Positions 19,001 to 25,221 of a DNA stretch of 38,648 nt are shown here, piece by piece. Source of the stretch: Massilibacteroides sp. (GTDB taxonomy: Bacteria; Bacteroidota; Bacteroidia; Bacteroidales; Tannerellaceae). The stretch's first letter is position 1. Every line of letters begins with the position of its first letter. Under the pieces are notes generated by a model that saw only the letters and a program-made list of their open reading frames with translations, did not search any database and had not been told where the DNA came from. The stretch spans positions 1 through 38,648 of the forward strand of contig NZ_JAQWCQ010000035.1 in assembly GCF_028705895.1 (NCBI RefSeq), given 5' to 3'. The position numbers and the translations under genes are program-made.

Positions 19001-19372
19001 TTCTTTCTTGGATAAGATAATATACTTATTTTCAAATTCATAGCCAATTTCAGAGCCTTCAAAAGCCTGACTCAAGAATGAAGGTATTTCATCTGATTTT
19101 TCCTTGATCTGAAGTTTGCGTTCAGTGTCAACTTCTCGGTTTCGGAAAACAATAAGATAGTCTGTTTGCTTTTCGATCTCTTTAATAAGCTCTCCGACCG
19201 TAATGGTATTTTGACTAAACTGAATGATCGTTCTCTGTGCATTTGTGTTAATTGCCAACGAACTAACTATACAAGAGAATAATAGTATTACGGATAGTTT
19301 CATAGGTCTTGCAATTTTTTTTATGTACTTAGATTGCACAATAAAGGTTGATAACAAAGTTTTTATTTTCAT
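16082..19372 (-). CDS. SusC/RagA-family TonB-dependent transporter with N-terminal STN signalling domain
   Basis: The protein has 1096 residues. After a long signal region (a second possible start is Met24 at 19303) comes an STN domain at about 48-123 (TVGELIKEIEKQTDYLIVF). A carboxypeptidase-regulatory-like domain follows at about 138-210 (GTIVDQSNEPVIGANVVVKG), then a TonB-box-like segment EEVVVVGYG, the plug (about 225-345, with IDVLKDGSAAAIYGTRGTNGVI) and the 22-strand barrel ending YTLGLSFKF. It imports glycan fragments across the outer membrane with SusD. The STN domain normally contacts a FecR-type anti-sigma factor, and one is encoded directly upstream. Its 5' leader is overlapped by a candidate antisense RNA, whose promoter box touches the start codon. 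Confidence 0.96.
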   Translation of the reverse strand: MKIKTLLSTFIVQSKYIKKIARPMKLSVILLFSCIVSSLAINTNAQRTIIQFSQNTITVGELIKEIEKQTDYLIVFRNREVDTERKLQIKEKSDEIPSFLSQAFEGSEIGYEFENKYIILSKKERVSNPVILQTNKKKITGTIVDQSNEPVIGANVVVKGTTNGTVTDFDGKFNLDVESQNILHVSFIGYLSQEIQVGNNTTFTIQLREDTQALEEVVVVGYGTQKKGEVASAITTVKSENFVKVPAPDAAQMIRGQVPGLAIVSPGGDPTSTSQLLLRGVTTLKASASPLIIIDGIPGELNTISPEEIEQIDVLKDGSAAAIYGTRGTNGVIIITTKSTKGEMPTTVEVNSYISTQQIAKKLPFMTYEQYMDKVKQGKPGAQDNGGHVNWLDEVTRTPFSQVYNVSLRGGSRTTNYTASFEYRGLEGIIKRSDNQMIYPRIEVNHRMFDNKLKINANLSGYEQTYRTGGDGDSFNSAVYRNALNFSPADPIKDDEGNWYQSPSKTDYSNPLALLYEADGKNQATNLRMSGSITYTPIEGLDIKYMAARNIYNQVQGYYETKKHLSTIKDNKNGFASRGTGRSADALYELTAQYRKTIAEDNAITVLGGYSWQNNNYQFYWMQNWDFPSDDYSYNNMSSGQALRDGRANESSYQSENKLVGYFGRLNYSYKGKYMLSASIRHEGSSKFGANHKWGTFPGISGAWNIAGEGFMEDQQLFTTLKLRAGFGITGTVPDDPYMSLNTLSFGDYIYYNGEWIKSTKPASNANPDLRWEKKEETNVGLDFGLFNDRLTGGIDYYYRKTKDLLWSYDVPSPPYIYSSMNANGGSIENKGFEISLKAIPVETKDFYWISDLNFSTNKNKVLSLSNDKFISSGYSDEGGTGEPIQQSTHRLQEGEPMGNFYGFKSIDIDDDGHWIIEGADGNPKPISEQQPTDKQILGNGLPKHYLNWNNSINYKNFDLGITMRGAFGFQILNMPELQYAAPVMLSRGNVMQKAFENVYGKRPLADNQELQYVSYYIEDGDYWKIDNVTLGYTFNFNNKWIQRLRIYGTINNIATITGYGGVDPEVNILGRSPGCDDKNRYPAVRTYTLGLSFKF

Positions 19373-19380
19373 ATCTTTGT
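19372..19380 (+). promoter_or_regulatory. Bacteroides-type -7 box for the candidate antisense RNA
   Basis: TATCTTTGT on the plus strand matches TAnnTTTGY exactly and begins at the first base of the susC start codon on the other strand. A GTTG about 21 bases upstream is a weak -33 candidate. Initiation would fall near 19386, and a strong plus-strand terminator lies about 45 bases further on. No plus-strand coding region explains the box. Confidence 0.55.
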
Positions 19381-19385
19381 CTGAA

Positions 19386-19463
19386 TTAAGTGAATACTAA
19401 AAATTATAGTGTGGTATTTGCTTTTATACGACGGCAGGTGTTCCAGCATCTGCCGTTTCGTTT
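19386..19463 (+). ncRNA. Candidate DonS-like antisense small RNA in the susC leader
   Basis: The predicted RNA is about 78 nt and lies wholly within the region expected to be the 5' leader of susC, on the opposite strand. Its -7 box is at 19372-19380, and it ends in an intrinsic terminator with a 10-pair stem (19431-19440 with 19447-19456) and a T-run to 19466. Cis-encoded antisense RNAs of this layout, such as DonS of Bacteroides fragilis, are reported to repress PULs controlled by ECF sigma/anti-sigma pairs, which is the arrangement here. Both ends are inferred from signals only. No measured transcript supports it, and no homology search was possible. Confidence 0.6.
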
Positions 19464-19466
19464 TTT
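19431..19466 (+). terminator. Intrinsic terminator on the plus strand, antisense to the susC leader
   Basis: ACGGCAGGTG (19431-19440) pairs with CATCTGCCGT (19447-19456) through ten pairs including one G-U, around the loop TTCCAG, and is followed by TTCGTTTTTT. The T-run exists only on the plus strand; the opposite side has no T-run after the hairpin. It therefore does not serve the minus-strand FecR gene and points to a plus-strand transcript. Confidence 0.75.
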
Positions 19467-19515
19467 GGATGTTTATATCATAGGCTTCTATAGATTTAAA
19501 AGGTTCAACATTTTT

Positions 19516-20502
19516 TTAGCGGCTTAGTATGATCCGATTGTTCTCTTCGTCTTTTTCGATTTTGAATTTATGAATTTTGTTAATTATGCGGAGTATTTCG
19601 TCGATTCCGTCACGTTGACGGAATTTTCCGGTATATTCCCAGGTATATATAGTGGGGTCTTTCACGATGATTTCTATGTCGAAGTAGAGTTCCAGTTTTT
19701 TTAATATGTTATTAAGCGGTTCATTGTAAAAGCTATATATTCCATCTGTCCACAGGAAGTAACCGACATCTGAGATTGCGTTTACTGTCATTTCTCCCCC
19801 TTTTACAACGACTTCCTGATTCGGTTTCAGTATGATGTTGTTTGATTCTTTATTTTCATAATAAACCATGAGGCTTCCTTCTAACAGACTGGTTTTAAGT
19901 ACATCTGTATCGGGATAACCAAAGATATTAAATGTAGTTCCCAAAACCTTCATTTCTACGCCATGGGAAGATACAATAAAAGGTCTGTTTTCGTCATGTG
20001 TAACATCAAAGAATGCTTCTCCTTCTACCGTAACCCGTCTTTGTTTTTTGTTGAATGTGGTGGGATAATATAGTGTGGAGCGTGAATTGAGCCAGACAGA
20101 TGTTCCATCTTCCAACGTAAAACGTAATCTCTGACCTGCTGGAACGTGCAATGATAGCAGTTCTCGACTCTCCGAGTTTTGTATGTGATTAACAGTGTAG
20201 AAATAGGTAAGGAGCACTAAAGAGGCTATCGCAGCAGCAACACTTGCAGTTTTCCATAGTGAAGAGAAAATACGACGACGCTTTATATTACGGATAAAAC
20301 GATGGTAACTTTCGTTAGACGCTTTAAAATCATCTTCCGTATTTTCTTTTGTACAGAGCGTCAGTGTATAAAGATTTTTCAGCTCGACAAACTGATTCTC
20401 TAATGTTTTATCAGTTTCTACAGATTGAAGTAAGCGTAGTCTTTCTTCCTGGCTTAATTCTCCCTGAAAATATTTATGCAGTTGTCTCTCCATTTTTTCC
20501 AT
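19516..20502 (-). CDS. FecR-family anti-sigma factor
   Basis: The protein has 328 residues. A cytoplasmic N-terminal part (about 1-80) begins MEKMERQLHKYFQGELSQEE and is followed by one membrane segment (about 85-104, ASVAAAIASLVLLTYFYTV). A periplasmic FecR domain comes next (about 118-215: LPxG-like VPAGQRLRFTLEDGTSVWLNS and RRVTVEGEAFFDV). A DUF4974/secretin-like domain closes the protein (about 255-322: LNNILKKLELYFDIEI). It should hold the ECF sigma factor and release it when the STN domain of the adjacent SusC signals substrate. It lies 143 bases upstream of susC. Unusually, it is separated from the sigma gene by an opposite-strand gene. Confidence 0.95.
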   Translation of the reverse strand: MEKMERQLHKYFQGELSQEERLRLLQSVETDKTLENQFVELKNLYTLTLCTKENTEDDFKASNESYHRFIRNIKRRRIFSSLWKTASVAAAIASLVLLTYFYTVNHIQNSESRELLSLHVPAGQRLRFTLEDGTSVWLNSRSTLYYPTTFNKKQRRVTVEGEAFFDVTHDENRPFIVSSHGVEMKVLGTTFNIFGYPDTDVLKTSLLEGSLMVYYENKESNNIILKPNQEVVVKGGEMTVNAISDVGYFLWTDGIYSFYNEPLNNILKKLELYFDIEIIVKDPTIYTWEYTGKFRQRDGIDEILRIINKIHKFKIEKDEENNRIILSR

Positions 20503-20689
20503 TTATATAGTAAACAAATGAGAACAGAAAATCCGCCAAAACAAAAAAAAAGAAAATTTAAACAAGTCCTAATATCGCATCATTTTTTCAGAAAAAGTCT
20601 TTTTACGAAATATTCTTTCTACCTTTATTTTCCAAAAGAAATAAAATCCGAAAGAATATACAATAATCATATAATTGACAAAGCATAAA

Positions 20690-21325
20690 ATGTCTGAAAA
20701 TGAGAATATCCCTTCTACCATTACGCAACGAGAAAGATATAAGCATAAATATAATTTGGTAGAAATGTATCGTGTCTTCATAAAGATTCCCGATGCATTA
20801 AGTAAGTTCATAAAAAACAAAAAAGCGAAAACGGTGAACCCACAGTTTATTGAACGTCTGCAACTTGCCGTAACGGAAGTTAACGGGTGCGCTGTTTGTT
20901 CCTTTGTACATGCCCAGTTGGCATTGAAAGAAGGAATGAATAATGACGAAATCTTTAGTTTTCTTAACGGAGATAATAAATTCGTAAAGCCACAAGAAGC
21001 AAAAGCAATCCTGTTTGCCCAGCATTATGCAGATTCAGAAGGGTTTCCTAATCAATCGAGCTTTGACGCAATAGTCGTTGAATATGGAGAGGAAAAAGCC
21101 GGAATAATGCTTGCCGCCATACAATTAATGATGGCGGGGAATGTCTATGGAATACCACAAAGTGCATTCAAGTCCCGGTTAAATGGAAAGAAATATAAGG
21201 ATAGTTCATTGTTTTATGAATTAAGCATGCAAATTGTAGGTATTCTTTTTCTTCCTTTGGCATTGCTTCATGGATGGCTAAAGAAGCTTCTTGGGTTTAA
21301 GATGCAGAAATTTAAACCAGAATAA
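20690..21325 (+). CDS. AhpD-like/carboxymuconolactone decarboxylase family protein
   Basis: From the ATG at 20690 the protein has 211 residues; an upstream TTG at 20675 is less likely. The motif EVNGCAVCSFVHAQLALKEG carries C67, C70 and H74, the CxxC-xxx-H arrangement of the AhpD/CMD fold, in which the cysteines perform peroxidase or disulfide chemistry. Two more helices with KAILFAQHYAD and AGNVYGIPQSAF fit the same family. A hydrophobic C-terminal stretch (about 183-203, IVGILFLPLALLHGWLKK) may bind membrane. The gene lies between the ECF sigma and FecR genes, divergent from FecR and ending 10 bases from the convergent sigma stop. Redox function is inferred from the motif; a link to the PUL is unproven. 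Confidence 0.85.
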   Translation: MSENENIPSTITQRERYKHKYNLVEMYRVFIKIPDALSKFIKNKKAKTVNPQFIERLQLAVTEVNGCAVCSFVHAQLALKEGMNNDEIFSFLNGDNKFVKPQEAKAILFAQHYADSEGFPNQSSFDAIVVEYGEEKAGIMLAAIQLMMAGNVYGIPQSAFKSRLNGKKYKDSSLFYELSMQIVGILFLPLALLHGWLKKLLGFKMQKFKPE

Positions 21326-21335
21326 AAATTGTTTT

Positions 21336-21929
21336 TCATAGATAAAAAAGGAACAGAAATAAAGGATATATACCTTTGAGGTCTTCTCTGAGTTTTTTGT
21401 AGGCAATGCCCATCTGTGTTTCTACTGCATGAATTGAAATATTCAATTCTGCAGCAATCTCTTTCTGTTTTTTTCCATCGATTTTACTCATTACAAATAT
21501 TTTCCGGCATTGAGGAGGTAAAGACTCAATAGCTTTATTGATTAAGCCTTGAATATCTTCATCACCAAAAATAGCTGTATTGATGGTTTCAAGAGATTGC
21601 AAATTTATCCGCAGCGTCATACGATATTCTTCCTGCATACGATCGGAGGCTTCTTGTTCAAGAACTCTTCTCTTTATCAAGTTTATACATCGGTTCTTAA
21701 TTGCGGTAAAAAGAAATGCAATCAGATTGGTATAAGCAAACAGAACGTCCCGTTTTTCCCAAAGATCAAGAAACACATCCTGTAGAATATTCTCCGCATC
21801 TTCTTCGAGAACAACATATTCCAGAGCAAACCGCTTCATCCGTGAATAGTATTGAAGGTATATCTGCTCGAAGGTCTTATCGTTATTTACTTTTGGCTCT
21901 TTCACTTTTGTATTTCGAATATAAGTCAA
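21336..21929 (-). CDS. ECF-type RNA polymerase sigma factor
   Basis: The protein has 197 residues if started at the TTG at 21929. Region 2 is at about 20-88 (FEQIYLQYYSRMKRFALEYV, DAENILQDVFLDLWEKRD) and region 4 at about 135-184 (LPPQCRKIFVMSKIDGKKQKEIAAELNISIHAVETQM). It ends in a short hydrophobic tail, LFLFLFYL. No ATG is available in frame. A GTG at 21905 would remove eight residues and is attractive, because a -7-like box TATGTTTG (21934-21927, minus strand) overlaps the TTG. It is expected to be held by the FecR protein and to drive susC. The intervening opposite-strand gene means sigma and anti-sigma are not simply co-transcribed. Confidence 0.92.
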   Translation of the reverse strand: MTYIRNTKVKEPKVNNDKTFEQIYLQYYSRMKRFALEYVVLEEDAENILQDVFLDLWEKRDVLFAYTNLIAFLFTAIKNRCINLIKRRVLEQEASDRMQEEYRMTLRINLQSLETINTAIFGDEDIQGLINKAIESLPPQCRKIFVMSKIDGKKQKEIAAELNISIHAVETQMGIAYKKLREDLKGIYPLFLFLFYL

Positions 21930-22095
21930 ACATAGAAAATAAAATCCAAAATTTGTTTCTATCTATCGGGAAAATATTTTTACAGTCATAATGAAATTTA
22001 AACAGATCAGCTTTCCTGTACTCTTGTTACGAATAGTATTCCTACAAATCAATGTCTTTCTATAAAAGAGCAAACGTTTTTTCAATAACTGTCAG

Positions 22096-22161
22096 AAAGT
22101 TTTTCCATAGTTATCGTAAAACTTTACCATATCTGTGCTAAAGTTTTTCCACATATGTGGA
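22096..22161. repeat. Three degenerate 22-base tandem repeats at the 3' end of the TIGR02757 gene
   Basis: Units lie at 22096-22117, 22118-22139 and 22140-22161. Each begins with AAA and shares a CCA near the middle; units 1 and 3 share the 12-base start AAAGTTTTTCCA. By eye, units 1 and 2 match at about 14 of 22 bases and units 1 and 3 at about 16. The third unit is coding (last residues of the TIGR02757 protein) and the other two lie just past its stop. They could be remnants of a duplication that moved the stop codon, or binding sites. Confidence 0.45.
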
Positions 22162-22914
22162 AAAAGAGTTTACCCCATAACCAAACAATGAAAAATCAGC
22201 AAGGCAAGGATCGTCCGGAAATATTTCTTTCATTACTTCTGTTAATTCTATTGCAGCAATCATTGAAGGGGTACGCTGACTGATAAGTCCTAATTCTTTT
22301 GAGATGCGGAAAACGTGGGTATCTAAGGGAATTATCAAATCTTTAGGTGTAAAATACGTACTCCATATACCTAAATCAACTATTTTATCGTTTCTCACCA
22401 TCCATCGGAGAAACATTGCTAATCGCTTGCAAGCGGATACGGTATCTGCGTTTGGTATTCCTGTTATTGCATTAAAGAGTTGCTGTAGTTTTTTTATACT
22501 ATTTTCTCCTTCCATACTGGCCACTGCGTCTTCAAGAGATGGGTATGTCCGGTAGATCTCATGCAGCCGATTTGTTAGTGCAAAAAAGTCTGAAAAGGTA
22601 TAAAACCGATAACAGGTATCACGTTTGCTCTCATTCTTCTTTCGTAGGATTTCGCAACTTCTGATTCTTTCCTTTTCATCGCGCATAATCCAGTCATAGG
22701 GGCTATTACCAAACAACGCATGAAGTTCTTCGGCTTTTTTCAGTATTAACGGACGCCGACCATAAGATATCCAAGCTGTGATAAAGCCGGATATCTCAAT
22801 ATCTTTTTTATCGATATAACGATGAGGAAACTGAATAGGGTCGGAAAGAATGAACTCTTTATTATTGTAAATTTCAGCCCATTCTATCAGTTTTTCTTTT
22901 GTCTCTTTTACCAT
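22138..22914 (-). CDS. TIGR02757 family protein (HhH-GPD-like, function unknown)
   Basis: The protein has 258 residues and matches the TIGR02757/DUF2400 pattern of Bacteroidetes: SDPIQFPHRYIDKKDIEISGFITAWISYG, the central CKRLAMFLRWMVRNDKIVDLGIW and PLDTHVFRISKELGL, and the ending DFSLFGYGVN. These motifs resemble a helix-hairpin-helix DNA glycosylase scaffold, and a nucleic-acid role is possible, but no activity is established to my knowledge. Its ATG at 22914 overlaps the end of the 2-hydroxyacid dehydrogenase gene by 7 bases, so the two are co-transcribed. The last seven codons form part of a palindrome and of the third 22-base repeat. Confidence 0.9.
   Translation of the reverse strand: MVKETKEKLIEWAEIYNNKEFILSDPIQFPHRYIDKKDIEISGFITAWISYGRRPLILKKAEELHALFGNSPYDWIMRDEKERIRSCEILRKKNESKRDTCYRFYTFSDFFALTNRLHEIYRTYPSLEDAVASMEGENSIKKLQQLFNAITGIPNADTVSACKRLAMFLRWMVRNDKIVDLGIWSTYFTPKDLIIPLDTHVFRISKELGLISQRTPSMIAAIELTEVMKEIFPDDPCLADFSLFGYGVNSFSTYVEKL
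22144..22165. repeat. Perfect 22-base palindrome overlapping the TIGR02757 stop region
   Basis: TTTTTCCACAT (22144-22154) is followed directly by its exact reverse complement (22155-22165), with no spacer. It lies in the last codons of the TIGR02757 gene. The half-site contains TTTCCACA, one base from a DnaA-box-like TTATCCACA. A hairpin without a loop is poor as RNA, so a dimeric protein site or a chance outcome of the local repeats are the options. Confidence 0.45.
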
Positions 22915-23879
22915 TTAAAGAAAGGCGTAACCCGTTTTACAGGACGATCATCTTCAAGGAAACCTATTACATTGTCGCAAACCGCTTTTGCCATTTCTAC
23001 GCGGGTTTGTTCAGTCTGCGTACCAATATGTGGAGTCAGCACCACATTTTCAAGTTCTAACAATTCAGGCAAGGGGTAATCACCAAATTCAAAAACATCC
23101 AAACCGGCGGCATGTATCGTGCCTTCTTTAAGTGCCTTTATCAATGCCCGTTCATCGACTAACGGACCTCGTGCCGTATTGATGAGAATAGCAGAAGATT
23201 TCATCTTTTTGAATTCTTCTTCACCGATCAAATGGTAAGTTTCCGGAGTATGTGGAGCATTAAGGGATATAAAATCTGAACGATCTAACAACTCATCGAA
23301 GGAAACATATTCGACACCAAAGCGGGTTTCCGCTTCTAAATCTAACTGGCGACGATTATGGTATAGAACTTCCATCCCACAAGCGTTTGCTCTTTTTGCC
23401 AGCGCTTGTCCAATTCGTCCCATACCAATAATACCAAGCGTCTGACCGGTAACACCCACACCCAGATTCTCCAATACACCAATTTTCATATTCTTCCCCT
23501 CTGTTCTCAGATGCCGGTCACATTCCGTTACGCGACGGGCGGCATCCAACATCAAAGCTAAAGCAAGATTCGCTGTGGGAGCAGTGACAGGATCGGGCGT
23601 ATTGGCGACAGTGATTCCCTTCTCTATTGCATAAGGAATATCAATATTATCATAACCAACGGCATAATTAGCTACTAATTTTAAGTTTATCGCATGATCC
23701 ATCAATTCCTTATTTACGGGAAAATCAAACATGGAACAGAGTACATCATACTCGGGTATCATACTCATTACTTCTTCATAAGAAAAGTCCTTTCCATCGG
23801 GAAAAGTCACGTCGTATTTTTCAACTAATTCTTCGAATCCTTCCCGAAACATGTCATAAGTCACTAAAATTTTCGCCAT
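22908..23879 (-). CDS. D-isomer-specific 2-hydroxyacid dehydrogenase (glyoxylate/hydroxypyruvate reductase-like)
   Basis: The protein has 323 residues. The NAD(P)-binding motif GMGRIG is at 152-157, followed by HNRR at 174-177, where an Arg pair instead of an acidic residue suggests NADP preference. The catalytic triad of the family is present: R237 (INTARGPLVDE), E264 (LDVFEFGDYPLP) and H284 (LTPHIGTQTE). The substrate-domain loop NYAVGYDNIDI is typical. The likely reaction is reversible reduction of a 2-keto acid such as glyoxylate or hydroxypyruvate; exact specificity is open. A full promoter lies 30-60 bases upstream. The gene overlaps the TIGR02757 gene by 7 bases. Confidence 0.93.
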   Translation of the reverse strand: MAKILVTYDMFREGFEELVEKYDVTFPDGKDFSYEEVMSMIPEYDVLCSMFDFPVNKELMDHAINLKLVANYAVGYDNIDIPYAIEKGITVANTPDPVTAPTANLALALMLDAARRVTECDRHLRTEGKNMKIGVLENLGVGVTGQTLGIIGMGRIGQALAKRANACGMEVLYHNRRQLDLEAETRFGVEYVSFDELLDRSDFISLNAPHTPETYHLIGEEEFKKMKSSAILINTARGPLVDERALIKALKEGTIHAAGLDVFEFGDYPLPELLELENVVLTPHIGTQTEQTRVEMAKAVCDNVIGFLEDDRPVKRVTPFFKW

Positions 23880-23909
23880 CTTGCTCTATCTAAATTTGTT
23901 ATCGAAGTC

Positions 23910-23940
23910 CAAAATTACAGAAACACCTCTTTAAAGCAAA
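23910..23940 (-). promoter_or_regulatory. Complete Bacteroides-type promoter for the 2-hydroxyacid dehydrogenase gene
   Basis: On the minus strand, TTTG (23940-23937) is followed by exactly 19 bases and then TAATTTTG (23917-23910). This is the full -33/-7 arrangement described for Bacteroides. Transcription would begin near 23903, giving a leader of about 24 bases before the ATG at 23879. It lies back to back with the promoter of the divergent gene at 23978. Confidence 0.75.
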
Positions 23941-23950
23941 GAAGAATTAC

Positions 23951-23958
23951 TACTTTTG
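23951..23958 (+). promoter_or_regulatory. Bacteroides-type -7 box for the plus-strand housekeeping run
   Basis: TACTTTTG matches TAnnTTTG and lies 20 bases before the ATG at 23978. The -33 position reads TCTT and is weak. Its upstream region interleaves with the divergent promoter at 23910-23940, so the two may compete for polymerase. Confidence 0.55.
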
Positions 23959-23977
23959 TGCGTTAAACGAGACGAAT

Positions 23978-25207
23978 ATGGTATTGAACTACATCTGGAT
24001 TGCTTTTTTTCTTATTGCCTTTGTAGTTGCATTGGGGAAGTTATTGATTGCTGGTGATACGGCTGTTTTTACGGACATTATTAATGCGACATTTGATTCC
24101 GCTAAAACAGGTTTTGAAATTTCTATCGGACTCACAGGCGTCTTGACACTTTGGCTCGGTATTATGAAAATAGGTGAGAAAGGTGGTCTCATACAGACTT
24201 TTGCCCGCGCAGCATCTCCGGTTTTCAGCAAATTATTTCCAGATCTCCCTAAAAATCATCCGGTTACGGGTTCTATCTTTATGAATTTTTCGGCTAATTT
24301 ATTGGGATTGGATAATGCGGCAACTCCAATGGGACTAAAAGCAATGCAGCAATTACAGGATTTGAATTCGGAAAAGGAAAAAGCGAGTAATGCTATGATT
24401 ATGTTTCTGTGTATCAACGCATCAGGATTAACCATTATTCCGATTACAGTCATGATGTATCGTGCGCAGATGGGAGCTGCGAATCCTTCGGACGTATTTC
24501 TACCTATTCTTCTGGCAACACTTAGCTCTACTTTAGTTGCTGTACTGACTGTCTGTATAAGGCAAAAGATCAATGTTTTTCAAAAGAGTTTGATGTTTTT
24601 ATTTGGGGGAATTATTCTCTTTGTCGGAGGGTTAGGCTTACTTTTCAACACATTGGAAGAAGAACAAGTTTCTCTATATTCGACACTTTTTGCGAATGCT
24701 CTATTATTCACGATAATATGCATATTCTTAATCAGTGGAATAAGAAAAAAGCTGAATGTCTATGAAGCGTTTATTGAAGGCGCTAAAGAAGGTTTTCAGA
24801 CAGCGATAACCATCATTCCTTATCTCGTTGCAATATTAGTGGGAATCGGCGTATTCCGCGCTTCGGGAGCCATGGATTTCATTGTTGATGGTGTAGGTGC
24901 CAGTATCGCTGCATTAGGTATAGATACTCAGTTTGTCGGTGGACTACCAACCATTTTAATGAAACCGCTCAGCGGAGGAGGGGCACGCGGCATGATGATT
25001 GATGCAATGCAGACTTACGGCGCAGACTCCTTTGTAGGTCGTTTGTCCTCCATCGTTCAGGGAACAACAGATACGACTTTTTACGTAGTAGCCCTATATT
25101 ACGGAAGTGTTAATATAAGGAATACGAGATATACCGTGCAAGCATCTTTATTGGCGGATCTGGCCGGAGCAATCGCGGCAATCGCCGTTACATATATATT
25201 CTTTTAA
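23978..25207 (+). CDS. SpmA/SpmB-like nucleoside-recognition (Gate) domain membrane protein
   Basis: The 409-residue integral membrane protein looks like a fusion of spore-maturation proteins A and B, as is usual in Bacteroidetes. The first Gate-type half includes LTLWLGIMKIGEKGGLIQTF and MNFSANLLGLDNAATPMGLKAM (about 55-120). The second includes EGFQTAITIIPYLVAILVGIGVFRASGAMD and the conserved GGLPTILMKPLSGGGARGMMID plus GTTDTTFYVVALYYGS (about 265-385). I count about eight hydrophobic segments. The transported substrate is unknown; sporulation is not implied. It heads a run of plus-strand genes, 14 bases before ybeY. Confidence 0.9.
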   Translation: MVLNYIWIAFFLIAFVVALGKLLIAGDTAVFTDIINATFDSAKTGFEISIGLTGVLTLWLGIMKIGEKGGLIQTFARAASPVFSKLFPDLPKNHPVTGSIFMNFSANLLGLDNAATPMGLKAMQQLQDLNSEKEKASNAMIMFLCINASGLTIIPITVMMYRAQMGAANPSDVFLPILLATLSSTLVAVLTVCIRQKINVFQKSLMFLFGGIILFVGGLGLLFNTLEEEQVSLYSTLFANALLFTIICIFLISGIRKKLNVYEAFIEGAKEGFQTAITIIPYLVAILVGIGVFRASGAMDFIVDGVGASIAALGIDTQFVGGLPTILMKPLSGGGARGMMIDAMQTYGADSFVGRLSSIVQGTTDTTFYVVALYYGSVNIRNTRYTVQASLLADLAGAIAAIAVTYIFF

Positions 25208-25221
25208 TTACAAAAAACAGA

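Noticed and set aside
19467-19515. ECF-type susC promoter (a GAACCTTTT stretch on the minus strand as -35)
   Set aside because: The AAC-like -35 motif is suggestive, but I found no convincing -10 partner at the right spacing, so it is not listed as a feature.
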